Source of the DNA: Bemisia tabaci
Taxonomy: Eukaryota; Arthropoda; Insecta; Hemiptera; Aleyrodidae
DNA: 64,000 bases
Reading direction: 5' to 3'
NCBI RefSeq assembly: GCF_918797505.1
Contig: NC_092798.1
Coordinates: 186,001-250,000, forward strand
In this document: positions 32,253 through 44,200 of the stretch, piece by piece
Layout of the letters: each line of letters starts with the position of its first letter
Position numbering within the stretch: position 1 is the first letter of the stretch
Notes under the pieces: generated by a model
Seen by the model: only the letters and a program-made list of their open reading frames with translations
What the model was told of the DNA's origin: nothing
The model's database searches: none
Made by a program: the position numbers and the translations under genes

Positions 32253-34680
32253 CGTTCTTGTTCATTCACCTGCAACTGAAGATAAAAATGAAGGCGCCGT
32301 CTTGAGTGATTTTAAATTCCCTCCGGGGCTGCCAATTCGTGCGATACCCCGCCTCAATTAACGCAATGGGGCGGCCAATGTGACAAGCTTAACCGAACTT
32401 TAAAATCCGGTTGCACCCCGAGATAAGGAGGGCTCCCACCAAAATTATATGTATGAACTAGATAAAGAGCGTGTAGCCACGCTCTCGTAAATTCGCGATG
32501 CAACGAATGTCCGCGGCTTCTCGTTCGCGCCGCTCTAGGAATCGATTGCCTTTTTATTCAAATTAAGTGTATTCTTTAGGGTTTTATGGCGCCACTGCGA
32601 GCGACTCCGTGTTTTAATTTAATTTTCTTTTATTAAATTTCCACTCCGGGGAATGCATACTAGATTCGAAGCGGGTCGTCGTAAAACGATCCTTTTATCT
32701 GCTCCACTTGAAACATGCAGTTTTTCCTGCAGGTAACCTCGAGTTCTTAAGGTTCTGTACGATACAATGTAGCGTGCACACCTGCCCTTGTCTCCGGTGC
32801 AACAAGACGGAGCAACTATCAATCGACCAAAGAATAAAACTAAACACAATAGCTTCAACAAAAAGTTGAGGATTGAGATGTCTTCAGCTAAATTCGGATT
32901 TGTTAGACAACCTCGTTGACAATACTGTGGGCTGATTTTAAAAATTGATCGACAAATTTTCGTCAATAAGATCGTTCTATTTTCGCTTCGTCTTTTTTGT
33001 ATATCGCTTTGTCTATCACTTTATCAACAGCTTTGTCTATCACTTCAAACACTATCAGCCAACTGAAGTATTTACATGTACAAGATAGAGACTCATCAAA
33101 ATTCGAAACCGCAGTGAGATATTTAAACTCGCTATTTTGACCATTGGCTTACCGGTCAAAGGCAAAAATTATGCAAGGGAATATTATAGCTTAATAGTGA
33201 TGATCCAATTGCGATGACTTAGATCAATACTCATTTGTAATTCCCATTCTAATTTTCGATATTTGAAAAAGTACATTTGTTTCACTGTTGATTGTCTACT
33301 TAAATATATACCTAACGATTATGAGAATTTCAAAACTCCACCGACTAATTTAGTGCGTTTCAACGATAAGTTTTGGACGCGGCCAGTTGAGCGAATAATT
33401 TGGAATAGTATAGCATGCGATGTGTATAACTAAGTGGAAATCGTCGGCAATATTTACTTTAACGAGGTAGAATCGCAATGAAAATGTCAAGTTGGCAACT
33501 GAACAATTTCCTAGCTCGTTCCTCATTTTTAAACCTGGAGCTGGAGGAATTGCGCTACCCTTGGCAATTAACCTCACAAACGGTAGCTTCATTCCCGTTT
33601 TGCGGCAAAAAATCGCGTCGGCGCGATGTATAAATCATACCTCATTATGTTTTTTGGCACTTTAAACTATTTGCAGCGGTGAGTTTTCCCCTCAACCGAT
33701 TATGACGCTTTAATTTTTTACCGGCTCCCAAGTTCCGTGCGGATTTTCTTTTCTTCTTTGCCCCGCTCTTCCGAGTGCCAAACGGTCAAGTGAAAGTATT
33801 ATCTCGAGGCCTTCCTTTACGCTTTGAGCCCGTTTTTCTCACTTTTTTATGACTTCAAAGCTTCGTCAGTTATTTATTCCGCAGTTGAATTCCGTTTCTG
33901 TCGGCTAGTTTTTATGACAGATAAAATGCAACTCCTCCCCTCGCCAAGATCTCCCTACTTGAGTTTTTTCCTCTCCCTGTCCGCGTCCGTCCTTATTCCT
34001 GAAGAGGATCATACATTTACAGCTTTTTTCAGTCTGCAACCGTGAAGAAGAAAAAATAATGTCCGTATTTTCTTACTCCTTTCTTTTTTCTTAAGGGGAG
34101 AAAACAATGCGCGTTATTTTAGGTAGCTGTTGTAGGAACTTTAACGATCGGATTTGATGTAGCCCGTTATATTTCTGGATAGGAAAAAATGATGAAAATA
34201 GGCTTACGATGTAGCATTGATGACGCTATAAATGTGACTATTTCGATAAACTTGTCACGTGACTAACTTTGAGAAGGAAAAGAGTAATATTTGGAATAAA
34301 TTACAGATGAGCGTACCTCGAATAATGCTTCAAAGGAAATACAATATACTTAACCATTTCCATTGTAAGTTGAATAAAATCAAGAGCAGAGGCCATATTT
34401 TTGCCTTTTGATGAACTGACCATTTGGAAAAAAATACTTAATAACAAAAAGCCCCTCTCTAAATTGGTCATGTATTTTGCGTTTCAGGACGTTGCTTTTG
34501 ATGTTTTGGATCGGAAGTAGTGAATCCTAAGAAAAGTGAAGTCTACCGTAGAGGCTGTTGAGCTTGCTCAATTTACAGAATTTATCGAAAGGAGAAAAAA
34601 TTTGCAGACGGTTAAAACACTCATTGAGAACTTTTAATTACTTTAGAAGGGAATTTGAATGTGATCGAAAATTTAAAACG
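32253..34680. other. Unannotated DNA, no supported gene
   Basis: A small hairpin GAGCGTG-TAGC-CACGCTC lies at 32466-32483. The 115-codon minus frame at 32619-32966 and the 80-codon minus frame at 33350-33592 show no domain. Nothing else is supported. Confidence 0.4.
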
Positions 34681-35405
34681 TTTGAAAAGGAGTGATAAGT
34701 CAATATCACACGCTCTTTTGGAGTCCAACTTTTCTTCAACCCTTAGATGCCCAAGATTTTTTTTATAAGCGCAATCCAAAGTCAGGTCAAATTGACTCAC
34801 AATTATTTATTCCATAGCTGTATAGATAACTTTTGAGGTATATCTGCGTTATTCCTATATTTTTAAAGGTAATAAATAAATACTTACTTTAAAATTTTCA
34901 TATTTTTTATGATATTCTGCAGGCACTTTATCACCTTCTCTCCCCATCCGATTTATGTAATTCCGCGGAAAGACAGTCCGGTCAGTTCAACCCACCTTGG
35001 AATCACTTGATGTACCTAGTCGTGACACGCGCCTTCTGAAGCTTATTATTTATTTATTTATTTATTTTTGGGGGGGTGGGGGAGGGAGTTATTGTTTTGG
35101 ACACATCATTTGAGCAAACTTTACCTTATTTTTTCTTTAATATCAAACATAAGAGACACCTCATCGCGAGTTGATGACGGCGCAGAGATACAACTATTCA
35201 TGCTTGATGGATGTCCGTGCTGCGTCTGCAAAATTGAAGGCGCTATGGCGTTGAGACGTGAGCTCGCAATGCTCCGCTGTATGCTGCAGATGAGGTGTCA
35301 CTCAAATATGGGTGGAATTTAAGAAACGAGGCCCGATTATGCCCTTCTCATCCTCGGCTGTGTTGACACTAACTTTTTCTTTTTTTCAATTTGATGACCG
35401 ATTCT
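34680..35405 (+). repeat. Diverged ~0.7-kb interspersed repeat, copy 1
   Basis: Matches 40270-40990 in the same orientation as scattered blocks: ACGTTTGA, TATGCCC-AGA-TTTTTT, GTCAGGTCAAATTG versus GTCGGATCAAATTG, GTCAGTTCAACCC versus GTCAGTTTAACCC, then a well-preserved part with GGCGCAGAGATACAACTATT and AAAATTGAAGGCG, and a tail GGCTGTGTTGAC...TTTTTTTCAATTTGA. The preserved part also occurs in the 21.8-22.5 kb duplication. A (TTTA)n and a G run lie inside at 35046-35075. Confidence 0.65.
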
Positions 35406-38290
35406 TTTTTCAAGATGATTTGTACACTTTTTTCTTAAGCGTCGTCCCTTGGTGATATTCTCCTGCACCCCCCTTTCTTTCTTCCTATTCCCCCATTTTT
35501 CTCTTCAATTCTTCATTCCCCCAGATTTTCCTCCAGCCCCCCCCCCCGTTTTTCTGTAAAAAAAGTTTATTTTAATTCTTAAAAAGCTATGATACATTTA
35601 CACGTGAAAACTAAGCAAATTTCTGCAGAGGAAATGGAGACAAAACTGCCGATTATAACCTCAAACCAAGTCTAGGGAGTATCAAATCGTCGACATTTTC
35701 CGGGGGAGGCCCCCCTACTCACGCCCCCTGGATGGAGTCCGCTCACACCCCTCGGAAATCTGCGGCTGTTTTTAGAGGGGAGGGGTGTCAATTACTGAAA
35801 TAGGGGGGAGCTCGTCGAGTACGAAGGGGAGGGAGGAATGACACCACTGAGGAGCCGTATGGGCGATTTTTTTTTTCTGGAGCTTTCTAAAATCAGGGAA
35901 TATTGGGGAAAAACGGAAGTATAGGAGTGACGATGGATTTGAGATGAAAATATCATGGCTTCGTCAAACTGGATTCGGAGCGGGAGGATGGAAAGGATTT
36001 GTAGATTAAATGAGCGGCGTCGGCGTCCGCATATGCCAAAGCTCTTAGGATCTCCGGATCACAACTCGTAATTCCCGCTTCCCTCTCATTTCTTTTTTTT
36101 ATTCTGACAGAAGGGACGGCAGGGAATGAGGAGGGGGGCGGTAGGCAGCACGGACGGCTCCCAAAGAGAGGGCTACACGATATTTGCACGTACGTCACGG
36201 AAAGAGCAAACTGAAATGCGATCACGGCGTTAATGGTGCGTAAATCTTCTTCTCCCTCTAAATTATTTCATCCTCTTTAAATACTACCAAGCGTTTCAAC
36301 TAAATGGTGGATAAACAACGCGGTAAAAAATATTTCAGCTGTATTTTCAGCTCGAGCCCCATCAGCATGCAACATGTAGATTTTAATTTGTCACATTCAT
36401 TTTTAAATGATATCCTTCGTTCGTAGTGTGCGCATGTACCCCCACGTTTATCTAAATTTAATTATTCCAAGTTATCGTCACCTAATAATGTTTTACTAAA
36501 CATAAAGAATGATTCTTCCTGCATGAGATTTAGTATTGAATGCTACAATCCATTCTAAGGCCTTTTTTGTAGTGCTTTTTGCACTGTTGGGAACAATCAT
36601 TGATCGATTATAAATGTTTCTAATCTTGACGCTCTGATGTCGTATAGTTCCAAATAATATACATAGAAAACATGGAAAGGTTTTCTCAAAACTTTCACTA
36701 TCCATCAGTGGATCACCGAGCAGAATTGGAAATTATAGATATTATGACTTGACACGTTTCTTAAATAAAAAATCACGTTGAAGAAGGAATACTTTAAAAT
36801 ATCCGACCGAAGAATGCAAAATCAGTGTTTTCCGAGCTCATTCGTTCACACTTTTTGCTCACCTAAAACCAACAAACACCTGGATAAAATTAGGCAATAA
36901 ACTAATTTCACTGTAAATTTAAGTGACAGAATGTTCTCTATGTGTTGAATCCTCTTTAAGAGGCGGATTACAACACGTATTAGAGGATAAATATTTTTGG
37001 AGCCAAATTCTGGTTTCTCTTTTTGCCGAGTGATATATTTATCTTTAATAACAGTTTTGACTTGCACCCCCCCCCCCCTTCTTTCCCTCTTCTTATGCTA
37101 GAAATCTTTGTTTCAGGATCGGAAAATTGGAAATCACTGATTCGAGTTTGTACTATTGACGCAAAATTCTCAGTATCTGATTTTGGAAATTCCCAGCGTG
37201 TAAAACGCGCTCTTCGTGTTGAAGATAGCTTGTGTACCTATTGAATCCCTCGGCTTATCTGTGTATGTAATCATACCGCAAAACCAGCTTCTCTCGATTT
37301 TACCCACAAAAATTATAGTAGCTTACCTGAATCTGTATTGTCAGAATGTAAAGCATATCTCCATTCTTCCTTAAATTGTCTCGAGAGCAGGAGGGAGTGT
37401 TAGTCTGTTTCCCGAGAAAAATGATGTGACGATATTAGGAAGAAGGGAAATTAGACTCAAACGCATTGATCCACGAGTGGTAGTGGCGCGGCGGTGCACT
37501 AAGAGCGTAATCTCCTTCTTTCTTCTTCTTTGTAGCCCTCATCAGTGGAGAGTGCCCCATTCGGTATTACAAGCGCAAATCCGCACTTGAGGTAACGTAG
37601 AATAATATCCTCGAAACTAATTAAAAGTTGTTTCCCGGGGTTATGTGCTTATAAAACTTGCAAGCTCACCCGACATTCTACCGGTTCTTGTACTTTTTTC
37701 ACGGCGGCCTCATTCAAATTTATATAAATTGCTACTCATTATGTTTTACTTTCCAACTTAACCTCACGTGCATGAGGAACCTCGCCCGAAAGAAATGTTT
37801 CCTAAGACTTGAGCGTAATTGCAATTTTTCAAAACACGTAAGTTGAGGGGGATTTCCCCTTGGTGCCTCGTCGGCAAGCAAGCAACCAAACTTTGGATGG
37901 TTTTAAAGTTCCTCAAAATATGAAGCAATTTTTTCTCTCGTTCTGCAGTTTCTCACAATTTACCCAGCTACATCTTTTTTTCTTTTTTTTTAAAAAAAAT
38001 AAATTCACTTCAGGCAACAGGCCAAGCGCATCTCTAATGAGGCGGGTACAGTTTATGTTACTTTTTGAGAGGGGTGTCCTTTAAAATAATCCCCTTGTTT
38101 CTAGCCTCTTTTCAGTTCTATTACTGGGTGAACATGGGGCCAAATTTTGGCGAACAATACGGATCCGACCACAAACTCGCAAAACCCACATCCTTCAATC
38201 CACCTTCAGACCCATGCTTAGGCCCGAGAATGACCAAATTATGATGCAATCCGTAACGTTCAGACCTCAATGAGCGAAAAATCAACGAGT
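35406..38290. other. Unannotated DNA, no supported gene
   Basis: C-rich and G-rich patches at 35465-35550 and 35700-35840. A minus-strand 26-codon frame bounded by a CAG|GTAAGC donor at 37322-37327 is considered under rejected items. The other frames (up to 90 codons) show no domain. Confidence 0.4.
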
Positions 38291-38299
38291 TAAAGAAAT

Positions 38300-38584
38300 T
38301 CAGGGTGGGACCAATAACGGTCCTCTTGGCGGCAGTCCTCTTCCTTTTGGCATAATGACTCTTGTGGGTGAGGACCGCTGGCTTCCGACATGGTGGTGAC
38401 GCATCCTTTTTGTCCATCGGAGTCCGAGGCGGATGAAGGATGATGGTCGCATCTTGATTTTGGCTGCCATCTTATTAAGGATTTGTGACGTCCGGATGGC
38501 ACGGGTTTCGCTATGGAATCTGAGGCCGGTCCGTAAGGCGCGGCGGGTTGGGGCGGGCCGACTACCCCGGCCGCGATCAGCCAT
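38300..38584 (-). CDS. Hypothetical 94-codon open frame starting in a CAAGATGGC context
   Basis: The start codon (38582-38584) lies in CCAAGATGGCTG, which combines a good Kozak context with a YY1/Pho-like CAAGATGG motif often seen at starts of housekeeping genes. The product would be basic and arginine- and proline-rich (RGRGSRPAPTRRALRTG near the N-terminus), with no domain, signal peptide or membrane segment that I recognise. Two other frames on the same strand are also open here, which weakens the case. It may be a 5' untranslated or first-exon region of an unseen minus-strand gene rather than a real protein. Confidence 0.25.
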   Translation of the reverse strand: MADRGRGSRPAPTRRALRTGLRFHSETRAIRTSQILNKMAAKIKMRPSSFIRLGLRWTKRMRHHHVGSQRSSPTRVIMPKGRGLPPRGPLLVPP

Positions 38585-39290
38585 CTTGGAGATGTGAGGC
38601 CACGCGTAGCGTAGGATTATATACGTACTGGATTTTTTGTGTTGCTTACGAATAGAGACGGTTAGGTAACGCTTTCAGTGAGCCCTCCTCCTTCCTTCAA
38701 GTAACACAGGCTCATACCCCTCTCTCCCTCCCTATGGCGTTACGTGTTTTATGAACGCTCGAAAATGACGATAGACAGTTACTTAGTTAGTTAGTAGTGT
38801 TGGAGAAAGTAAGGGTGTGTGTAAATGTGTATATTTATATGGTATATATTATTTTGTGGTGACTGGGTTTCACTTTGGAGGCGGGGGCTCGGCGGCGGGT
38901 GATGGCGGGACGGGAGTGCCAAGCGCAGGCCGCGACACATGACAAATGTTGCCCGGCCCGAGCGCAGCCTCTGCCTCTGCCACTGCCGCTTCCTCGACAC
39001 GTATTATTCGACCACCACAGATTCCACACATCCCATCCACCGACTCCACCGAGGCTGTTATAATATGCACCCTCGCATCGGCCTCCCCGCCGCCACCGCC
39101 GCGGCGCGGCGCGGCGCGGGCCCCCGGGATTTTTCCCCCGAAGCGGCTCGGCGCGGCGCAACGGAGCCTTTATCCCGTCGGTGTGGCCCGTGCTTCGTGC
39201 CCTGCCTCTTGAATTATTGCAAATTCACTAGTTGTCACCTCAGCGGAATGTCCTCCTCCGCCGCCAGCCGCCCGAACCGGAGCTTGTGAT
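38560..39290. promoter_or_regulatory. GC-rich island, candidate promoter region
   Basis: The island stands out from the AT-rich window, with frequent CpG and blocks such as CCGCGGCGCGGCGCGGCGCG (near 39098) and CCCCCGAAGCGGCTCGGCGC. Frames on both strands stay open simply because stops are rare in GC-rich DNA. A YY1-like GCCATCTTG lies at its left edge. I see no clear TATA box or initiator, so the direction of any transcript is unknown. Confidence 0.4.
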
Positions 39291-40269
39291 AATGAGGTGG
39301 AGCAGTCAAGGATCCCAGTCCAGAAACCCTCGCGTCTCCCACAAACGGCGTATCTCCAATTCTACGTGAGCCCTGTGCTCCGTATAAATCTATCCTTGCT
39401 GGGGCTCATCTGGAAATAAAGTTACGCCCTTGTGTCAGAGGAGCGACGAAATGAGGTGTCCCCTCGGATCCGGAAGAAGCGTATGGTCACCGAACCGTGC
39501 CGCACTTCACCCGCGAGGGCTCCATGGCGTCACTTAGAATTTTACAACGCCGCTTTTTCCTTCAGTAGCCCTCATCCGGAATACGTTTTTCCTGTGGACC
39601 GCCTCAACATCCCAGTTTTGGGTCTTTGCCCCCCCCCCCCCCCCAGGGGCCACCAATTTCTATCTATCTACAGAAAAGTTTTTTCCTCGTGTTTTATGGC
39701 AGGCCAAAGTGCGAAACTACGTACATCAATCATGATATTTTAAAATTTCCATTCCTGTTTTATTTTCTTGAAGAGAAATAAGGCAACTTTATAGCTTGAA
39801 GTTTATGCGGAATTTTCTGCTGACGGTAACGAGAAAGATTAACGCAGTTTTCAAATAGTGTTTCATTAGTTTTTCCTAGAGAAAATGAGGTATGGCAGGA
39901 AATCTACAACTTCACAAACGAGGATGCGAGTTTTTGCACTTTGGTCGTTGAGCATACATTTGTAATCGTTTAAGAAGGAAGTATAAGGTGGCTCCATTTA
40001 AAAATATTTTTCATATACCTAGAATTGTTAAGGAACAGCTTATCTTAGTTTTGCAAATTCTTTTTTCAGATTCTCTATAAAATATTCCGTAACTTCAGGG
40101 TCTAGTCTTGAAAATTGACTTCAATCAGATTTATGTACGTAAAAGAACGCGCTATTAACTTAAACAAAACAAAGATGTGAAAAAGTTGCAACTTTTGAAA
40201 TGTCACATTTCGGTCGGTGAAATTTCTGAGTGTAACTTGCCAGCACAGAATACATGCAAACCGTATGTT
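39291..40269. other. Unannotated DNA, no supported gene
   Basis: A C run lies at 39631-39645. AAGTGCGAAACTACGTACATC at about 39708 (21 bp, location only) resembles part of the 21.9-22.5 kb repeat unit, so a small fragment of that family may be present. No gene is supported. Confidence 0.35.
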
Positions 40270-40990
40270 TGTGCTTCAATCTAAGGCCTTCAAACTACTT
40301 TTGAGAGAATCTCTGAAAGTGCTTAGAAAAACGTTTGAGGTACCCTTAAGCTTCATATGCCCGAGACTTTTTTCATACGCAAAGTGTAAGTCGGATCAAA
40401 TTGGCCTGTATTTAAATACATTGGTTTTGATAGTTTTTGAATCAGGTATCATCTATGTTATATCTACGTTTTCGTAGGAGAAAAAAAACTTGTTTGGAAG
40501 TTTTAACCTATTTGGCAACTTACTGACGCTAGCTCACCCCCCGCCTTTCTCATCCGCCCTATGCTATTCCCATAGAAGAGAAAGTTGGGTCAGTTTAACC
40601 CGATTTCGATTTCCAGAGGTAGTCGTCATAATAAAATTTCCTCATAGTTCTTTTTTATTATATTTTTTTCCAAAATGGATTTTGGTTTGAACACTGCACA
40701 TTATATTTTTAGCAAACTTCACTTAACTATCCTCGAATTCCAGAAATAAAAAAAACCTTAGCGCGCGTGAATATCGGCGCAGAGATACAACTATTCGTGC
40801 TTGGACATCCTTATTGCATCTGTAAAATTGAAGGCGAGATAGCGCCAGGCGTGAATCGCAATGAAAGCGTTGCTCCACGGTGCCAATTAGATGCCGCTCA
40901 GATTCAGGAGAAAAGTGAGGATGCAAAGCCTGAGTGCGAAGACTCCAATCTTCGGCTATGTTGACAGTTAATTTTTTTCAATTTGACTCT
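40270..40990 (+). repeat. Diverged ~0.7-kb interspersed repeat, copy 2
   Basis: Same family as 34680-35405. The best-preserved stretch is GGCGCAGAGATACAACTATT (40776) through AAAATTGAAGGCG. GGCTATGTTGACAGTTAATT at the end corresponds to the tail of copy 1. Confidence 0.65.
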
Positions 40991-41984
40991 CCATAATTTA
41001 CTTGGAATGTATTTGTAGACCCAGGTCTAAAGGTAGTATGTGCCGGTCCGGTACAACCCGCGGGGCACGTGCCTCAAGTAGCTTGGACATCTTAACAGCT
41101 ATACGTGGGTCACATTTTTCATTTATCCAAAACATGTTACGATATTGTAGCTCAGGAATTAGAAGGAAAACACGAGTATTTCTCTTGATGCGCATCATGT
41201 AAAGTTACCTGCTGTTTTGTTTGTTTAAACTGGACACAAATGAACACCACGAATGTTGATAATAGGGTGAAAGGTAAGAAATTGGACGACATGAAGCTAA
41301 AGACTTGTTATTTTGTTTTGTTTCACGTTTGAGAGAAGTGAGTACGGACCCTACAAAGGAACAGAGGACGTGCGTCGCTTACAGAAGTAGGTAACGCAAG
41401 TTGGGAAATGCAATTTCTCGTGCACCCCGTATGAGATACAAGTCGTGAGTTACACTTGTTCTTTACTTCCATCTAGAGCCACAATCGAATCATCACGGGG
41501 GAGAAGAACAGCCGGGAAACTATGTATTCGCCATTGTTCAAACCTAGTCGAATCATCACTCTCGATTCAAGAAAATTGCAAGTTTTGTCAACCGAGGTCA
41601 TTTGACACTGTATCCAATCAGCAACCGGTTCATTTTTTTCCGACTATCTCGACGATGTCTGCTCTTTTCATGCCTCAAAGATCGTTTAGGTCTAGGCCAT
41701 ATTTTTATTAGGTCCATTTATTAGGTCTAGCTCTTTTTGATGCTCTATAATAGCGTTGGAACGTATTGCAATACAAACATATACAACAACTTTTAAAATC
41801 AATGATGTGGCAAATTAGTGGTGGGGATTCTGTCCACCGTGCCATGTTCACTCTCTGTGAGCCAGACTTTTTGTCTATAGGTAGATCAGTTTAGCAGCAA
41901 AGACTCTATGGCAGGTGCCTCGATTCAGTTCAGTTCCTTTTGGAAAAGCATTCCAACAGTGAAGTTGCACAATAATAGGTATAA
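40991..41984. other. Unannotated DNA, no supported gene
   Basis: Two antisense 66-codon frames at 40998-41202 shadow each other. The 88-codon frame at 41445-41711 shows no domain. Confidence 0.4.
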
Positions 41985-41985
41985 C

Positions 41986-42117
41986 CTGTGTCATACTATT
42001 AAAATATTCCACCAAAATGTCAAGGTCAAGTGCTGTGATTGGTCAAAGTCATCAAATAAGCCAATCACAACACCTGACATTGATATTTTGATGGCTAGTT
42101 TTGATAGTGTGACACAG
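41986..42117. mobile_element. 132-bp hairpin MITE
   Basis: CTGTGTCATACTATTAAAAT at the left is mirrored by a right arm whose reverse complement reads CTGTGTCACACTATCAAAAC. The arms continue through CAAAATGTCA and GTGCTGTGATTGG to a loop of about 20 bp. The 107-codon frame over it is incidental. The target duplication is unclear. Confidence 0.85.
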
Positions 42118-42160
42118 CCTTATCTCGGTTCGCAGCGTTGCACACTTTCCTATTTTATTT

Positions 42161-42282
42161 GGATGTATTCTACTAAACGGAACTATGTGCATTATGACTT
42201 AGACCTGAGACCCATAAGAATATATGCATAACAGGGCTCACGTCATAATGCACATATTTCAGTTTCTTAAATGTACATCCAT
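42161..42282. mobile_element. 122-bp hairpin MITE with GGATGTATTCTACTAAACGG tip
   Basis: The left arm GGATGTATTCTACTAAACGG plus AACTATGTGCATTATGAC is mirrored from GTCATAATGCACATA to ACATCC at 42282, around a 43-bp loop. The tip is related to that of the next element at 42522-42696. Confidence 0.8.
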
Positions 42283-42521
42283 TCTATCCTCTTAAAGCCG
42301 AAAGCCACCGAAAGTTATATTCTAAGAAAATGTCGCTGATTTTCCTTTCTTACGTGAGAAATATTCTGTAAAACTTTCAAGCAATGATCTTAGTTCGGTC
42401 CCCTTTCAAAACCTAAAATAGAATTAAGATTTCGAAACACCCCTCGCTAGATGCGCGTCTTTGCAGTTTCGCCATTGATATGGAAAAACATCGGAGATTT
42501 TTGCAAGCTGGCTCAATTTTG

Positions 42522-42696
42522 ACGTATCTTATGCTAAAATGGACAAACTGTCAAACGGAACTAAGGGCCATGGAAAAGCATTGCGGGTACAGGACGGAAC
42601 GAGCCCGACGCCCGTGTCTGCCGCCAATCCAAGCTCCCCTCTACCTTCTTCCCCCTATGATGCTTAGTTCCGTTTGATAGAAATACGTCCAAATAA
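42522..42696. mobile_element. ~175-bp MITE with GACGTATTTCTATCAAACGG tip
   Basis: GTCAAACGGAACTAAG at 42556 is mirrored by CTTAGTTCCGTTTGATA at 42663. Outward, ACGTATCTTATG pairs with the complement of ATAGAAATACGT. The interior is GC-rich and lacks a matching arm, so it may be cargo. The tip resembles that of 42161-42282. Confidence 0.75.
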
Positions 42697-42780
42697 TCCA
42701 TGTGAAAATGAATAAAAGCAAAAGGAAGTTTGTTCATAGGATTTGTGTGCCTCGTATTTTACTTTATTTTAAATCGTTTT

Positions 42781-42896
42781 GCTATAGTTCCTTGAAGAAT
42801 AAATGCGCCCATTTCAATAAATTTTAAAAGATGTATTCTAGGCGAGTTAGCCTATGCCTATGGATGGAGTATTTATGCTTGAAGGAACTATGTGCG
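42781..42896. mobile_element. Small hairpin element with TATAGTTCCTTGAAGAATAA arms
   Basis: CTATAGTTCCTTGAAGAATA at the left is mirrored by GTATTTATGCTTGAAGGAAC and TATG at the right. About 115 bp long, it lies within a kilobase of three other hairpin elements. Confidence 0.65.
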
Positions 42897-43323
42897 TAGA
42901 ATTTGCGTGTAGCATCCTTCCAGCATAATACGTCCAAATATGGATTTCTTTGCATGGATTTAAATGCGCAAAACACTTAAGAAAATTGCAACTGATTCAC
43001 TGACTGGTCGACGGCAGAACAACGGAACCAGCCACTTATCTCCATCTGCAATCATCGTTGCGTTATTTCACAAATTTTGGTCCGGCTTGTTATTAAACAC
43101 TGTGAAAAAGACGCGTGTAGTAATCTTGGCAAGTAGTTTTATTTAAAATAATGATATAGGTAAATCATAGGAGTAATGCGTGACGGTAGCCTGAGGCTCG
43201 GAGCTCTTCGACGGGTTGGACCGGGAGGCGGTCAGGGGGCGTACCTCCCAGTTAGTTTAAAAAAATAATAAGTAAATAAACATGATTGGAAAACATGGTA
43301 TTAAAGACGATTGTCTTGGTAGC
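42897..43323. other. Unannotated DNA between hairpin elements
   Basis: A 60-codon frame at 42964-43146 is unremarkable. A GC-rich patch GGGTTGGACCGGGAGGCGGT lies near 43212. No gene is supported. Confidence 0.35.
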
Positions 43324-43327
43324 TTAA

Positions 43328-43767
43328 GGTGATTCGATGGACGCCGTGTTTTGTGTCAGAACGGCATGCGATATATCGCATCAATTGGTTCCATTTTTTC
43401 AGCTACTCGTCATTTTTCTCCAATTTTGAGATCGCAATTCTGTTGTCAGGAGACTAAAGCACTCACTTACCAATTTTAACAAAGAAATTCAACGTAATAA
43501 AGGCGTGGTTTTCTCAGAGAGAAAATATCGCATTCGAGTGCAGTTTCGATATCAGTATCGAATGCGATGTTTTCCCTCTAAGGAACCCACGCCTTTATTA
43601 CGTTGAATTTCTTTGTTAAAATTGGTAAGTGAGTGATTTAGTCTCCTGACAACAGAATTGCGATCTCAAAATTGGAGAAAAATGACGAGTAGCTGAAAAA
43701 ATGGAAGCAATTGATGCGATATATCGCATGCCGCTCTGACACAAAATATGGCGTCCATCGAATCACC
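43328..43767. mobile_element. 440-bp near-perfect palindrome MITE with TTAA target duplications
   Basis: The left arm from GGTGATTCGATGGACGCC is mirrored almost base for base to 43767. The arms (about 43328-43532 and 43560-43767) enclose a loop of roughly 25 bp, which itself contains ATCGCATTCGA/TCGAATGCGAT. TTAA flanks both sides (43324-43327, 43768-43771). TTAA duplication is characteristic of piggyBac, Kolobok and some Sola elements. Which of these mobilises it cannot be told without the transposase. The inner GATATATCGCAT segments add secondary structure. Confidence 0.92.
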
Positions 43768-43771
43768 TTAA

Positions 43772-44200
43772 GTGTGAAGACGGTGCGGATGTCGGGAGAG
43801 ACCCTCGAGGCAAAAGCTTGGATTCATTGAGCCTGGCGGCCCTGATGGCCCTCGCGGCTCCATGTCCCGGTCCCGGTGGAGGTTGTTAAGTTTATGCGGC
43901 GATTGCCGTGGCGCATGCCGCGTGTCGACTTTTTAGATTCTAGTCCCACCGGGAGCGCCTCTCGGAGACGCGACTCCGACTTGCACAACTCGCCAACTTC
44001 CAGCTTATGCATGACAAAACTTATTCCCTCCAACCGCACTCCTGCGACCTCAAATTAGCTACCTAGCAAAATATAAACATATGGGGTTTTTTCATTCACT
44101 CACACCGGCATCGCCGCGTCCTCCCCCCTCCAACCTTATTCTTCCTCGTTTATACAGAGCTTTTCAACTCGCTGCCGCAACACAGTATCGCAAATGCAAG
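43772..44200. other. Unannotated DNA, no supported gene
   Basis: Frames on opposite strands (43824-44058) overlap and show no domain. Somewhat GC-rich between 43830 and 44050. Confidence 0.35.

Noticed and set aside
37328..37405. Minus-strand 78-nt open segment ending at CAG|GTAAGC, preceded by GGGAAACAG.
   Set aside because: The acceptor lacks a pyrimidine tract, and the peptide has no recognisable similarity.
38121..38502. Two further minus-strand frames (98 and 70 codons) next to the GC island.
   Set aside because: They overlap in other frames the frame starting at CAAGATGGC, and neither shows a domain.
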